From Aspidiotus rigidus (taxonomy: Eukaryota; Arthropoda; Insecta; Hemiptera; Diaspididae): a DNA stretch of 64,000 bases. The stretch spans positions 6,262,001 through 6,326,000 of the forward strand of contig JAVHKY010000052.1 of the NCBI GenBank assembly GCA_035079385.1. The letters are read 5' to 3'. Position 1 is the first letter of the stretch. Each line of letters starts with the position of its first letter. This document shows, piece after piece, positions 52,565 through 61,330 of this stretch. The position numbers were made by a program, and so were the translations under genes. The notes under the pieces were generated by a model that saw only the letters and a list, made by a program, of their open reading frames with translations, was not told the DNA's origin and made no database searches.

Positions 52565-52882
52565 ATGCCTCCACAAAAAAATTTACCACTTGTGCTGCGG
52601 GAAATTGCCTCGGAAATCCATAAACCAGCGCGCAGGAACCTTTTACGCAGACATACTAATGTCAAAGGATTTCGCGACCTTATGCAAATTGACTTAGTTG
52701 AAATGGATGCTTACAAGAATGTTGACAGAAAGTATCAATATCTTCTGACAGCTATTAATGTTTTTTCAAAATACACGTGGGATAGACCGCTCAAGAATAA
52801 GGAAGCCGCAACTGTTACTAAAGCTATGCGGGTTATACTCAAATCTCCAGATGGGAAACGGTATTCAAACCAACAACTCTGA
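52565..52882 (+). pseudogene. Polinton/Maverick-type integrase, N-terminal fragment
   Basis: Reads IHKPARRNLLRRHTNVKGFR, LMQIDLVEMDAY, KYQYLLTAINVFSKYTWDRP and KNKEAATVTKAM. This is the rve integrase core start, with the first catalytic aspartate in QIDLVEM, as in Polinton/Maverick elements and the 'F54H12.3-like' transposon proteins. The second aspartate and the glutamate are missing: the frame stops at 52882 after RYSNQQL. No other Polinton gene (polymerase, capsid, ATPase) is in the window. Confidence 0.75.
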
Positions 52883-52949
52883 TTCAAAGTGACCTATGAT
52901 CTCAATTCTACAATTCTAAATTCCAAGCTTTACTTGATAAATAGGATGT

Positions 52950-53056
52950 AGACCGTTTGCGCACATTGACTGAAAAAAGGGTGAAAAGGTGTAGCCGTTT
53001 TGCGCACATGAACATGCCTCTTTGCGCAAATGAAAATAGCTCGTTTGCGCACATGT
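52950..53056. repeat. Array I: TTTGCGCACATG motifs
   Basis: Four or five copies of TTTGCGCACATG or TTTGCGCAAATG spaced by 20-45 bp. GACTGAA near 52968 and TTCAGTC near 53072 are inverted at the edges. Confidence 0.75.
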
Positions 53057-53297
53057 GTTTTCATAGTTCAGTCAGCGCCCGTATCCGACTTTAGGCTCGA
53101 CGGGCGCCGTAAGAGGTGGGAATAGGCATTTCTACCGCTAAACAATAAAGAGGAATACTCCGACGTGGAGTAAAAAAATGCAAACCGCAGAAAAAATGAA
53201 AATACGACGAGGGCTTTCGGTTAAACAACCATCTTCGAGCCTGAAATGAAAGCAACTGACGAACAAAAGAGAAGAACGAGGTATTAAGATCGTCCAA

Positions 53298-53466
53298 ACG
53301 AGAAATCACGGTGTGAGTCATAAACAAGTTCGATCAGGCCATCTTCCGGAATATACGAATTAAGAACAGTGATACCGTCAGTGTTGAGATGACGAATTAT
53401 CTCTATATTCTCGAGGGCGATACGCTTACGGTAGGAATTCTCCTTATGGAGGAGCTTTTCGGATCG
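53298..53466 (-). pseudogene. Penelope Pol C-terminus, inverted partial copy
   Basis: The minus strand reads ELLHKENSYRKRIALENIEI and DGITVLNSYIPEDGLIELVY, the same as the end of the plus copy, ending with the same TAA (53298-53300). Confidence 0.85.
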
Positions 53467-53902
53467 CTTCAGACCCGCGGTTTACAACCCTACCACAGTC
53501 AAGAGGTTGTTTGTGAGACTGAAGGACCCCATACCTGTTGATAAGAGGAGTGGTGTGTATAAGTTGGAGTGTGAGGATTGTGGAGGCTTTTATATTGGTG
53601 AGACCAGCCGCCAAATGAAAGTTCGAGTAGCTGAGCACCTGAAGCCTTGGAAGAAGGGACACTTGGGGGTGTCAGCTTTCGCCGATCACTTAATAAACAG
53701 TGGCCACAGCTTCCGTGAGGGATCCGAAGAGCTCCTCCATAAGGAGAATTCCTACCGTAAGCGTATCGCCCTCGAGAATATAGAGATAATTCGTCATCTC
53801 AACACTGACGGTATCACTGTTCTTAATTCGTATATTCCGGAAGATGGCCTGATCGAACTTGTTTATGACTCACACCGTGATTTCTCGTTTGGACGATCTT
53901 AA
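53467..53902 (+). pseudogene. Penelope-like element GIY-YIG endonuclease domain
   Basis: The frame starts within the element (RPAVYNPTTVKRLF, no natural start). GVYKLECEDCGGFYIGETSR is the GVY ... YIG core, with the conserved arginine and AEHL helix following. It ends SYIPEDGLIELVYDSHRDFS. In Penelope-like elements this nuclease sits C-terminal to the reverse transcriptase and cuts the target. The RT is absent here; a separate RT scrap of the same family is at 14178-14333. Confidence 0.9.
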
Positions 53903-54060
53903 TACCTCGTTCTTCTCTTTTGTTCGTCAGTTGCTTTCATTTCAGGCTCGAAGATGGTTGTTTAACCAAAAGCGCTCGTCGTATTTTCATTTTTTCTGCG
54001 GTTTGCATTTTTTTACTCCACGTCGGAGTTTTCCTCTTTATTGTTTAGTATGGATAGCCG

Positions 54061-54484
54061 TAACTTAAAGGAACGGATTCGGGTGGCATTTCTACCACCT
54101 TAAAAAGAATCTAGTTCTAACAAGTTGCAGTCTAGGAAGATGATCGGATCAAATGAGTATGTGAATGACTAATATTCTAGGACAAGAATGAAATTGATAA
54201 AAAATGAATGATAGTTCACGAACTCCATACCAGTATATCATTGTCTTTCGTTTCGTAAACATGGCATCTGGTGTTTTGTTGAAGATATGAGTCCGTTATC
54301 AACCTGTGTGGTAACACTGCAAGATACTTAAGTAACTACTTTACTGTCTAGTGTATGTGGTAACTCTGAGCATGTACATCGTATGTAGATTACTCTAACG
54401 CTAGCGACCATCTAGCTAATAATTAGTTGTTACGAATATTCCTGTATGTGATGTCTGATGTACGAAGTATTGTCTGGATGCGAA
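54061..54484. other. No gene recognised
   Basis: AT-rich flank between the Penelope pair and the GC-rich hairpins. Confidence 0.4.
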
Positions 54485-54622
54485 TATATAACGATACGAG
54501 CCGCTGACGGGCCGCCTTCGGCGGCCCTTGGCGGCTCGGCCTGCCGGCGGCTCCTAACAGACGCGAGCAGCTTCGCTGCTCGCGTGTTTTGCTCGCTCAC
54601 TTCGCTCGCTCGTTATTGTTGT
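54485..54622. repeat. GC-rich hairpin series
   Basis: Three strong palindromes follow each other: GGGCCGCCTTCGGCGGCCC, GCGAGCAGCTTCGCTGCTCG and GCTCGCTCACTTCGCTCGCT. On the minus strand the middle hairpin is followed by CGTCTGTTAG, which resembles a Helitron 3' end with TTAG. It could be the end of the Helitron whose helicase scrap lies at 55200-55684. Confidence 0.7.
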
Positions 54623-55199
54623 TGTTACATTTTAGTGGGGTGGCTAAATTCCCCATAAAAACCGTGCATACGATAGAAATATTATAACTTTTAAAATACC
54701 CGTTCAAAGTGATCGATGGATCTAAAACATAGCCACGTATATTTTTAATTATCATACATAGTTATTAAAGAGTGGGGGAGGAAGTAAAAATTTCAAGTAA
54801 AAGGTCGGTTATGATTGGGAAAGGAATTAAGATAAATGTATACCTTTTTGATCTTGCAAATCTAGTCAGGTTGTTGAATCGTCGCTTCGCTTGCACATAC
54901 TATTCTGTAAGACTTACAATGTGGAGTTATAATTTGAACTGAGTTTCCCTTTGTTGGATTGCTGTTTTGAAATTTCTTACAAACTGCAATGGAGGTCGGT
55001 TCCCTCTCAGTGAAAACGGCCAGCACCGCGTGAAGGTAGGGAACCGTCGCTGGCCTTTTCTCTTTCTTTCACGTTTCTGTATATGAGGGGGTTGAAATTT
55101 TTTTCTTCTTCTTCCGGAATAAAGTCAAAAAATAGGAGTAAATAAAAGAATATCATAATTATTAATCTTTTATTTTCAGCCTACATTAACCGTCCATAG
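54623..55199. other. No gene recognised
   Basis: AT-rich interior, presumably of the left Helitron. Confidence 0.4.
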
Positions 55200-55684
55200 G
55201 TATGTGATGGGGCGCATATTATTACTACTCTTTCCAAGACAATAAAATGTCATGTACTATATTTCGAGTGACTACTGAATCGTTGTTCAAAATGTTCTCT
55301 TTCTTGGTCAGGAGGCAAATGTTATCCTTTCTTCGTGCCCTGCTTAGCGCTACATAGAGTTGACCGTAATGTGACCCAATGTGAAATTTCATTCAGACGT
55401 TTGGTGGGTCTGGTCGGCAATATTTGAATGTGCCTCCCATTAAAGAGCTGTGCCGGTTTGATGTCGTCCCATAATCCCATCAAGTACACATTGACTGGGC
55501 AGAAATTAGTATTTTTACGTACTATTTCAAAAAATGCGTTAATGAGATCCCCTGACAATTCATCATGTAGAATCTCATTCTCTACGCTACCGTCCGTCAT
55601 ACTGTTTGAAAGAAAAATATACAACTTCGAATGATACAAATGGAACAACTGTTGCGTGTATGAGTCTAACGTAAAATGATGCAA
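55200..55684 (-). pseudogene. Helitron helicase C-terminus, internally deleted
   Basis: The frame from 55684 reads VYLMGLWDDIKPAQLFNGRH with IQILP, the late part of a Pif1-like helicase. After a frame change near 55380 the minus strand reads HYGQLYVALSRARRKDNICL, then VVTRNIVHDILLS, which is helicase motif VI and the Helitron tail. Much of the protein between these blocks and everything before them is missing. Confidence 0.8.
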
Positions 55685-56035
55685 CGCCGCGCCACGCGCT
55701 TCTATTTATATCAATCGTCGCTACTGCTGGATCATTTCGAGAGCATTCGAGAACTGTCAAAAAAACGGAAGGAAGAGAGCCTACTTCCAGAAACTACTCG
55801 AACGGTCAGCGAGAAACTACTCGAACGGTCAGGTTAACCGGTCGCGTCGTAGTTTGTAAGGTTGACCCGCCCTAACCACGCCCTAACGATGCGTAGGTAG
55901 CGCTTCAGATTTACCGAGTTTCCAATAGATAGCGGCACTTGAATTTTCGGCCACGCGAATTTTCGGCACGCGATTTTCTTGCGTCACTCGATTTTTTAGC
56001 GTCACGCGCGCGAGCTTACAGGTTTATATAATAGA
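55685..56035 (-). mobile_element. 5' part of the left Helitron (Helitron 2)
   Basis: On the minus strand the element starts TCTATTATATAAACCTG at 56035. It contains ACTCGAACGGTCAG-type duplications and alternating GCGTCAC/CGATTTT segments, then leads into the helicase remnant. Its 3' end is probably near 54.5 kb. Confidence 0.6.
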
Positions 56036-56599
56036 CTAGCGTCTGTTGCGTCGTCGCTACGCGTCGACGACAACAGCCGCTAGCCAGGGGAGTACCAATT
56101 TTGGAATTAAAAAATAGTTTTTCTTCTTTAACAAATTTTCTGAAAAAAAAAAAAAGACTTGAAACAACGTGGCAATTCACTAACACAAAAAGAGACTATG
56201 TTCTATTTACCGGCAAAGAGGAGAGAAACTGTTCCTATGAAGAAATTTAGGTATTTTGTTTTGTGGATACTAAATTTCTTCTCTTCAAAAAAATAATCAT
56301 AAAAACTTCCCTATTTTTTTAATACGCTGAGCTTCACATTTGTTGGTTTGCATATAAGGGCAGTATGAGACCTGCGCCTCTTCTTATCTATTGATGGCGT
56401 GTGTAGAACTATGGACTGCGACTGTCAATATGAGAGCATGATTACAATGCCTACACTGCATTTGTGACTCAGAACCTTTTTGAATGCAAATGGAAGCTCA
56501 TGGTCAACAAATCCTTTAAAAAAAAGTACTTCAGTGAGTTTCATTTAAAAATAAAAAAACTCATGACCCCATTATTCATTTAACCAATTGCTATAGTAC

Positions 56600-56880
56600 T
56601 TTATAGTCACATTCAAAAAAAACATATTGCTAGACCTTATAACCAAACGTTATTTGAAAATAAGTTGTATTTCAGTCGCATTTAAAAACAAAACATATTG
56701 CTAGACCTTAACCAAACCCTATTTGAAAATGATTGGTACTTCAGTCGCATTTAAAAAATAAAAACATATTGCTAGACCTTGACTAAACCCTATTTGAAAA
56801 TAAGTTGTACTTCAGTCGCATTAAAAAAAAAAGAAAAAACATATTGCCCACTTCAACCAAACCCTATTTTAAATGAGTTC
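56600..56880 (+). repeat. About 70-bp tandem repeat, four copies
   Basis: The unit contains AACATATTGCTAGACCTT, AACCAAACCCTATTTGAAAA and TACTTCAGTCGCATT, separated by variable A runs. The last copy is diverged. Confidence 0.88.
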
Positions 56881-57496
56881 TACTTCAATTGCATAGGTAT
56901 AATAATTTGAAAAAAAAAATGAGACTATTAAACTAAAATTGACAAAAGGCCTAGGTATCCATTCATCCATCTCCCCTGTATCTATACAGAATTACAAATT
57001 CTTCACAAAAATACATGATATTTTGTTTTCTATTTTAGTAGGCCAGATTATTCGCGCTGACGCATCTAACGGCTCATTCTTGTAGAATTAGGTCTTCATT
57101 CTCCTGAAACAAATGAAATTATCACAACCGGGTACATAATTCAGAGTGTGCAAGCAACAACAACAACAAAGATTTTTTAGTTTTGCAATATTTCCTAAAA
57201 ATACATTTATCTGAAAGGAAATTTTATGCTCTTCAAACTTTGTTCTCTACGTTGTTTCTTTAAATTCAGTATTACCAAGAAATTCAAGAAAAACTGAAAA
57301 ACTATATAGGCCTACTCAAAATCTGCCGCGTACAAAGTTAAATTGATGTATATCCATTTTATGAGATTACCAAACGGTATCTTTTGCGTAACAAATGTTT
57401 AAGTGTGTGTAGTCGGCTTGTAATCAGTTTATATGTGTGTGTGGCGATCCCTTTGTCCGCAAATATTTTCAAGTGCTTTAATTTAACAAAGTTTTG
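56881..57496. other. Helitron interior, nothing coding
   Basis: AT-rich with a CAACAACAACAA run at 57157. No feature seen. Confidence 0.4.
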
Positions 57497-57692
57497 ATGA
57501 TTTCCTATTCAATTTTCAACAAGGAATCCGAAAATCAAATCAGATTTTCCCGACTCGGCCTGGTTTTTGAGATAATGGAGATACGTCAAAAGCATAAATC
57601 TATCAAATTGACGTAACTCCATTTCTCAAAAACCAGATTGAATTAGGAAAATCCAACGTCATTTTCGAATTCCTCGTTGAAAATTAGTGCAA
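57497..57692. repeat. Inverted repeat, arms about 85 bp
   Basis: The left arm ATTTTCAACAAGGAATCCG, continuing to GGTTTTTGAGATAATGGAG, and the right arm TCCATTTCTCAAAAACCAG to CGAATTCCTCGTTGAAAAT are inverse copies around AGCATAAATCT. Confidence 0.82.
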
Positions 57693-59306
57693 AATCTTCA
57701 GAAGAAATTGATTGAAGTCTATTTTTATCATCGAGGAAAGATTATTCAGTTACCCAGATCGTGACCCAGATCAACATTCTGGATATTTGTCAATTTAACT
57801 TTGTAGGGCAGAGATGTACTCAATCACCCTTTCCTCATCAGTACTTTTTCATATATGTGACCTGTCACAAGAAAACCCCCCTTAGCGCCCCAAAAATCGT
57901 TTTTGAGGACGTGATTTACAACCTCAGTAATATATATTGAAATAATTGAATAATAATGTACATTGAATTTATGTACTTACTTCATTGATATCCATATCAA
58001 TAGGTAAAGGTACAATGGGTGGAGGTACTACAGGTAGAGGTAGTACCAGTGGTACTATCACATTCCAAATTGCTCCTACTTGAGGCTATAACAATGATGT
58101 TTCAGATTAGTTGAGAAAAAAGTAAATCAAAGTTATGGTGTATGATATATTTGCTAACTGCGGGTACCTTGCAGAACTGATAGAATTTTCACTCCTACAA
58201 TATTTTACGTAGTACCGGTACCTATAGGTACACAAGATGTACAAAAATAAAAGACTATGTTGTTTGTTTTACACTCTGTAACAATCTGGAAAATGTCATT
58301 CATTGAGTTTTTCTGAAAACAAATATTGTTATCTTCAAACAGATTCAATATCAAATTCTTCATCAAAAATAGTTCCTGAAATTCATCCATAGATCATACT
58401 CTATATATTTTCAACAAAGGAAGATATTACTTAACAACATTTATTGTGATTCAAAATTCTAAAATTTTTGTCACATTATACGTCATTCATTTTTTGTACG
58501 GCAGTTCTATACTTTGAATAAATCAATAGTCTATCTACTATTTACTATCATAAAGCGAGGCATATAGTGCGAGCTAATACTTTTGTATATTATATGATTT
58601 CCATTATATTTTTCTCATTATTATTTTCTTATTTTATTTGCACCCTCCAAAATTGCAACGCGGCACCGCTATATCTTGGGTACAGTTATCTCATACACAA
58701 ATTCGCAGACATTATTTTCATATCATGATGTCTATCTACAATAATTGAAAGTAAAAGCTTTGAACCACGTTTGAACTGTAAAAATTAATGCTGTAGGTAT
58801 AATACAGACCTTATTTTGATACCAGTTGCCTCAAATCTTTATCTTGTCAAAATGTACACAAACACGCAAATCATCTGAATCATCGCGCAAATCATCTGAA
58901 TCATTGTCAAACTGAAGTGTGTTGGGATACAAACTGAAGTGGCAATACACAGAACTGCACAATGCAAACAAGACAATTACAGGTGCAATACCTACAAAAC
59001 AAGATAATCAACGTCTCTTATAATATACAAACCTAATTTTTGACCAGCAATTGCCTCAGGAATATCTTCAATTATCTTGAATATTCAACTAATACAATGT
59101 AAATCAGCATTTGAATAAACGCAATTCAACTAATACCGTACAACGTAAAACAGCATTGGAATCAACACAAAAATCACGGAATTCAGGAATCTTCAATCTT
59201 GAACTATTTAACTAATTTAACCTCTAGCAGCATTCGAATCAACGCAAAAATCACGGAATTGAATATTTGAATTTGATGCATCGATAGTACGGCCGTAAGG
59301 CGACAA
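57693..59306. other. Helitron interior, no gene
   Basis: A GGTAGAGGTAGTACC-type short repeat lies at about 58000-58060. A 41-bp motif, AATCAACRCAAAAATCACGG plus flanks, is duplicated near 59160 and 59232. Otherwise AT-rich and non-coding. Confidence 0.45.
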
Positions 59307-59705
59307 TAGAGAGTTTTCGCATTTGAACGTCATCTTGACACGGTAACCCTAACGTTAAATTCTCCTATTGCTCAACATGAGAAAATTTAACGTCAACGTT
59401 ACCTTATCTTGATAACGTTCAAATGCGAAAACTGTCTAATAGAGAGTTTTCGCATTTGAACGTCATCTTGACACGGTAACCCTAACGTTAAATTCTCCTA
59501 TTGCTCAACATGAGAAAATTTAACGTCAACGTTACCTTATCTTGATAACGTTCAAATGCGAAAACTGTCTAATAGAGAGTTTTCGCATTTGAACGTCATC
59601 TTGACACGGTAACCCTAACGTTAAATTCTCCTATTGCTCAACATGAGAAAATTTAACGTCAACGTTACCTTATCTTGATAACGTTCAAATGCGAAAACTG
59701 TCTAA
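59307..59705. repeat. 133-bp palindromic unit in three identical tandem copies
   Basis: Units start at 59307, 59440 and 59573. Each is a hairpin with arms of about 55 bp: AGTTTTCGCATTTGAACGTC left and the inverse GACGTTCAAATGCGAAAAC-type arm right, with TTGCTCAACATGAG at the loop. I see no difference between the three copies. Confidence 0.93.
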
Positions 59706-59804
59706 TCTAATATGCTTTCATCTGAATTGCAAACAGCCTGTAGATGTAGTGCCTGTTATCTGTGTTGCTTGGCTCATTAACACGTAGGCCTATGCCGTAA
59801 CATC

Positions 59805-59992
59805 AGTTCGTCTAAGGCGCTAGAGGTATTCTCAAGAATGTAAACAAACACGTGATGTGGTGGGTGATTTTTAGTGAAGCGGTTCGACTTAATGCAAAAT
59901 TTGCATTAAGTCGAACCGCTTCACTAAAAATTTACCACCACATCACGTGTTTGTTTACATTCTTGAGAATACCTCTAGCGCCTTAGTTCGTC
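59805..59992. mobile_element. Near-perfect palindromic MITE with 8-bp duplication
   Basis: A 172-bp element (59813-59984) with arms of about 85 bp beginning AAGGCGCTAGAGGTATTCTC and almost no loop (centre GCAAAATTTGC). It is flanked by AGTTCGTC on both sides (59805-59812, 59985-59992). It differs between arms at only a few positions. Confidence 0.88.
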
Positions 59993-60019
59993 GAATGTCC
60001 GTTTATTGCCGAAGAGATC

Positions 60020-60190
60020 CTACGCGACAACGAAGTGTGACAAGAAATTCGTTGTCCGTACCTATCCCTATCAAAGTTAGCTCGCGCTGCGCGCGTCGCT
60101 TTATCGTAAGAGCGTGACACCAAATTCGATAGTGACAAGAATTTCGTTGTCGTACCAAACTTAGCTCGGCGCTGCGCGCCTCGCTTTATT
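60020..60190. repeat. Imperfect duplication with GC-rich hairpins
   Basis: Two units share GTGACAAGAAWTTCGTTGTC, then an AGCTCG[C/G]CGCTGCGCGC hairpin and TCGCTTTAT. They form the 5' end of Helitron 1 on the minus strand. Confidence 0.7.
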
Positions 60191-60198
60191 ATAGTAGA

Positions 60199-61330
60199 TT
60201 GTCCCTGGTCTATACAGAGTTTATTTTCTTTTATGTTTAATTACTAATTAGAAGAGATTAGGACATGGTACCATCGTTCGGTCGATAGAGGAGAATAAAA
60301 TAAAAGTAAGTCAAACTTATTTACGAACTAGAATAGAGAAGTGTCCTTTGTGAAGATGGCGACCACATGGCGACAAAAAACTTGCAAAGTGGAAATTAGA
60401 AGATAAAGTGCGATGTCAAGCGATTCTGATACGATGGATTGAAAATGAATCACGAAACAAACATTTCGACGCGAAGTTTAATAAGATAAACGAAGTTTTG
60501 ATGATTGACGAAAATTGTGACCCCATGGCGAAGCTCATGGGACGCCTTCTTCACCTAGGACTTAAGCGATGAATAAAACGATGCATTAATTAACATGTCA
60601 TACGAGGTTGATGGAAAGTTAATAAGGGTGACTGATAGATCACTGCAGGTAAGTCTGAGGTAGCTAAGCGTGGCGGCTCTCTCGAATAGATTCACCTGGC
60701 ATAAATTACGGGTGGCGGGGGTACGTTGTCTCCGACTATAGATGCGGACTGGCCAACCCATTTGTAGAACGATCCGACTGCTGTTGTGCTCGTAGTATTT
60801 GCTTGATAAAGCCAGTGTCTTTCAAAACACCCGGTGACGAAATAAAATAAATGAAGTGTAGATTGGGGAATAATAAATTCTGTTTTTATCCACATTTCGA
60901 GTATGGTAGAAAGGTAGTGATCACTTGTGTTCGGACTTAACAGCGCCCGGAAACCATACTTGGCATAACAATGATTCGACACTCTCTAGCCTTCACTGCT
61001 TCATTTAACGTAGGACTAAGAGTGTAATTACTCCCTTTTGTAGATGTTAGTAGTACCGATAGAGAATCGAATTTACTTGCTCTTGATACATTGAATAATA
61101 TGTTTCGTTTGTATTATATCTAGCAGAGATCTAGCGATTAATGAAGCGAAAGCGTGTCGATAAAGTAACAAAACAAAAAACGAAGAAAACGCGAAGTGAT
61201 TTTGTAGTATCGGAAATGGACGGGATGGATTCGGTAAGCGATGTTTATACGATGTAACGAGTGTATTGCGAAGTAACGATGTTACTGCGAAGTGAAAAAC
61301 TAAAGAGTTTTTCGTACGATGTATTGACAG
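60199..61330 (+). other. Copia 5' LTR/leader region, boundaries not fixed
   Basis: Non-coding upstream of the copia frame. TGGCGACCACATGGCG near 60357 could be a primer-binding site, which would place the 5' LTR at about 60200-60350, right next to the Helitron end. A 38-codon upstream frame (61141-61257, MKRKRVDKVTKQKTKKTRSD) precedes the main start. Confidence 0.4.

Larger units (their letters stand above)
53090..54060. mobile_element. Penelope-like elements, two 3' ends head to head
   Basis: The right copy (53466-54050, plus) has the GIY-YIG domain and 3' untranslated region. The left copy (53100-53466, minus) has only the last about 55 codons and the same 3' untranslated region, inverted. 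The arms are nearly identical and meet at a GATC (53463-53466). Partial inverted copies are common for Penelope-like elements. Confidence 0.85.
56036..60198 (-). mobile_element. Non-coding Helitron, 4163 bp (Helitron 1)
   Basis: On the minus strand it starts TCTACTATAATAAAGCG at 60198, preceded by A. It ends with the hairpin GTCGTCGACGCGTAGCGACG, then CAACAGACGCTAG at 56036, followed by T. That T is the first base of Helitron 2, so this element sits exactly on the neighbour's 5' end. No Rep or helicase was found inside. The interior holds a tandem repeat, several palindromes and smaller insertions. Confidence 0.78.
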
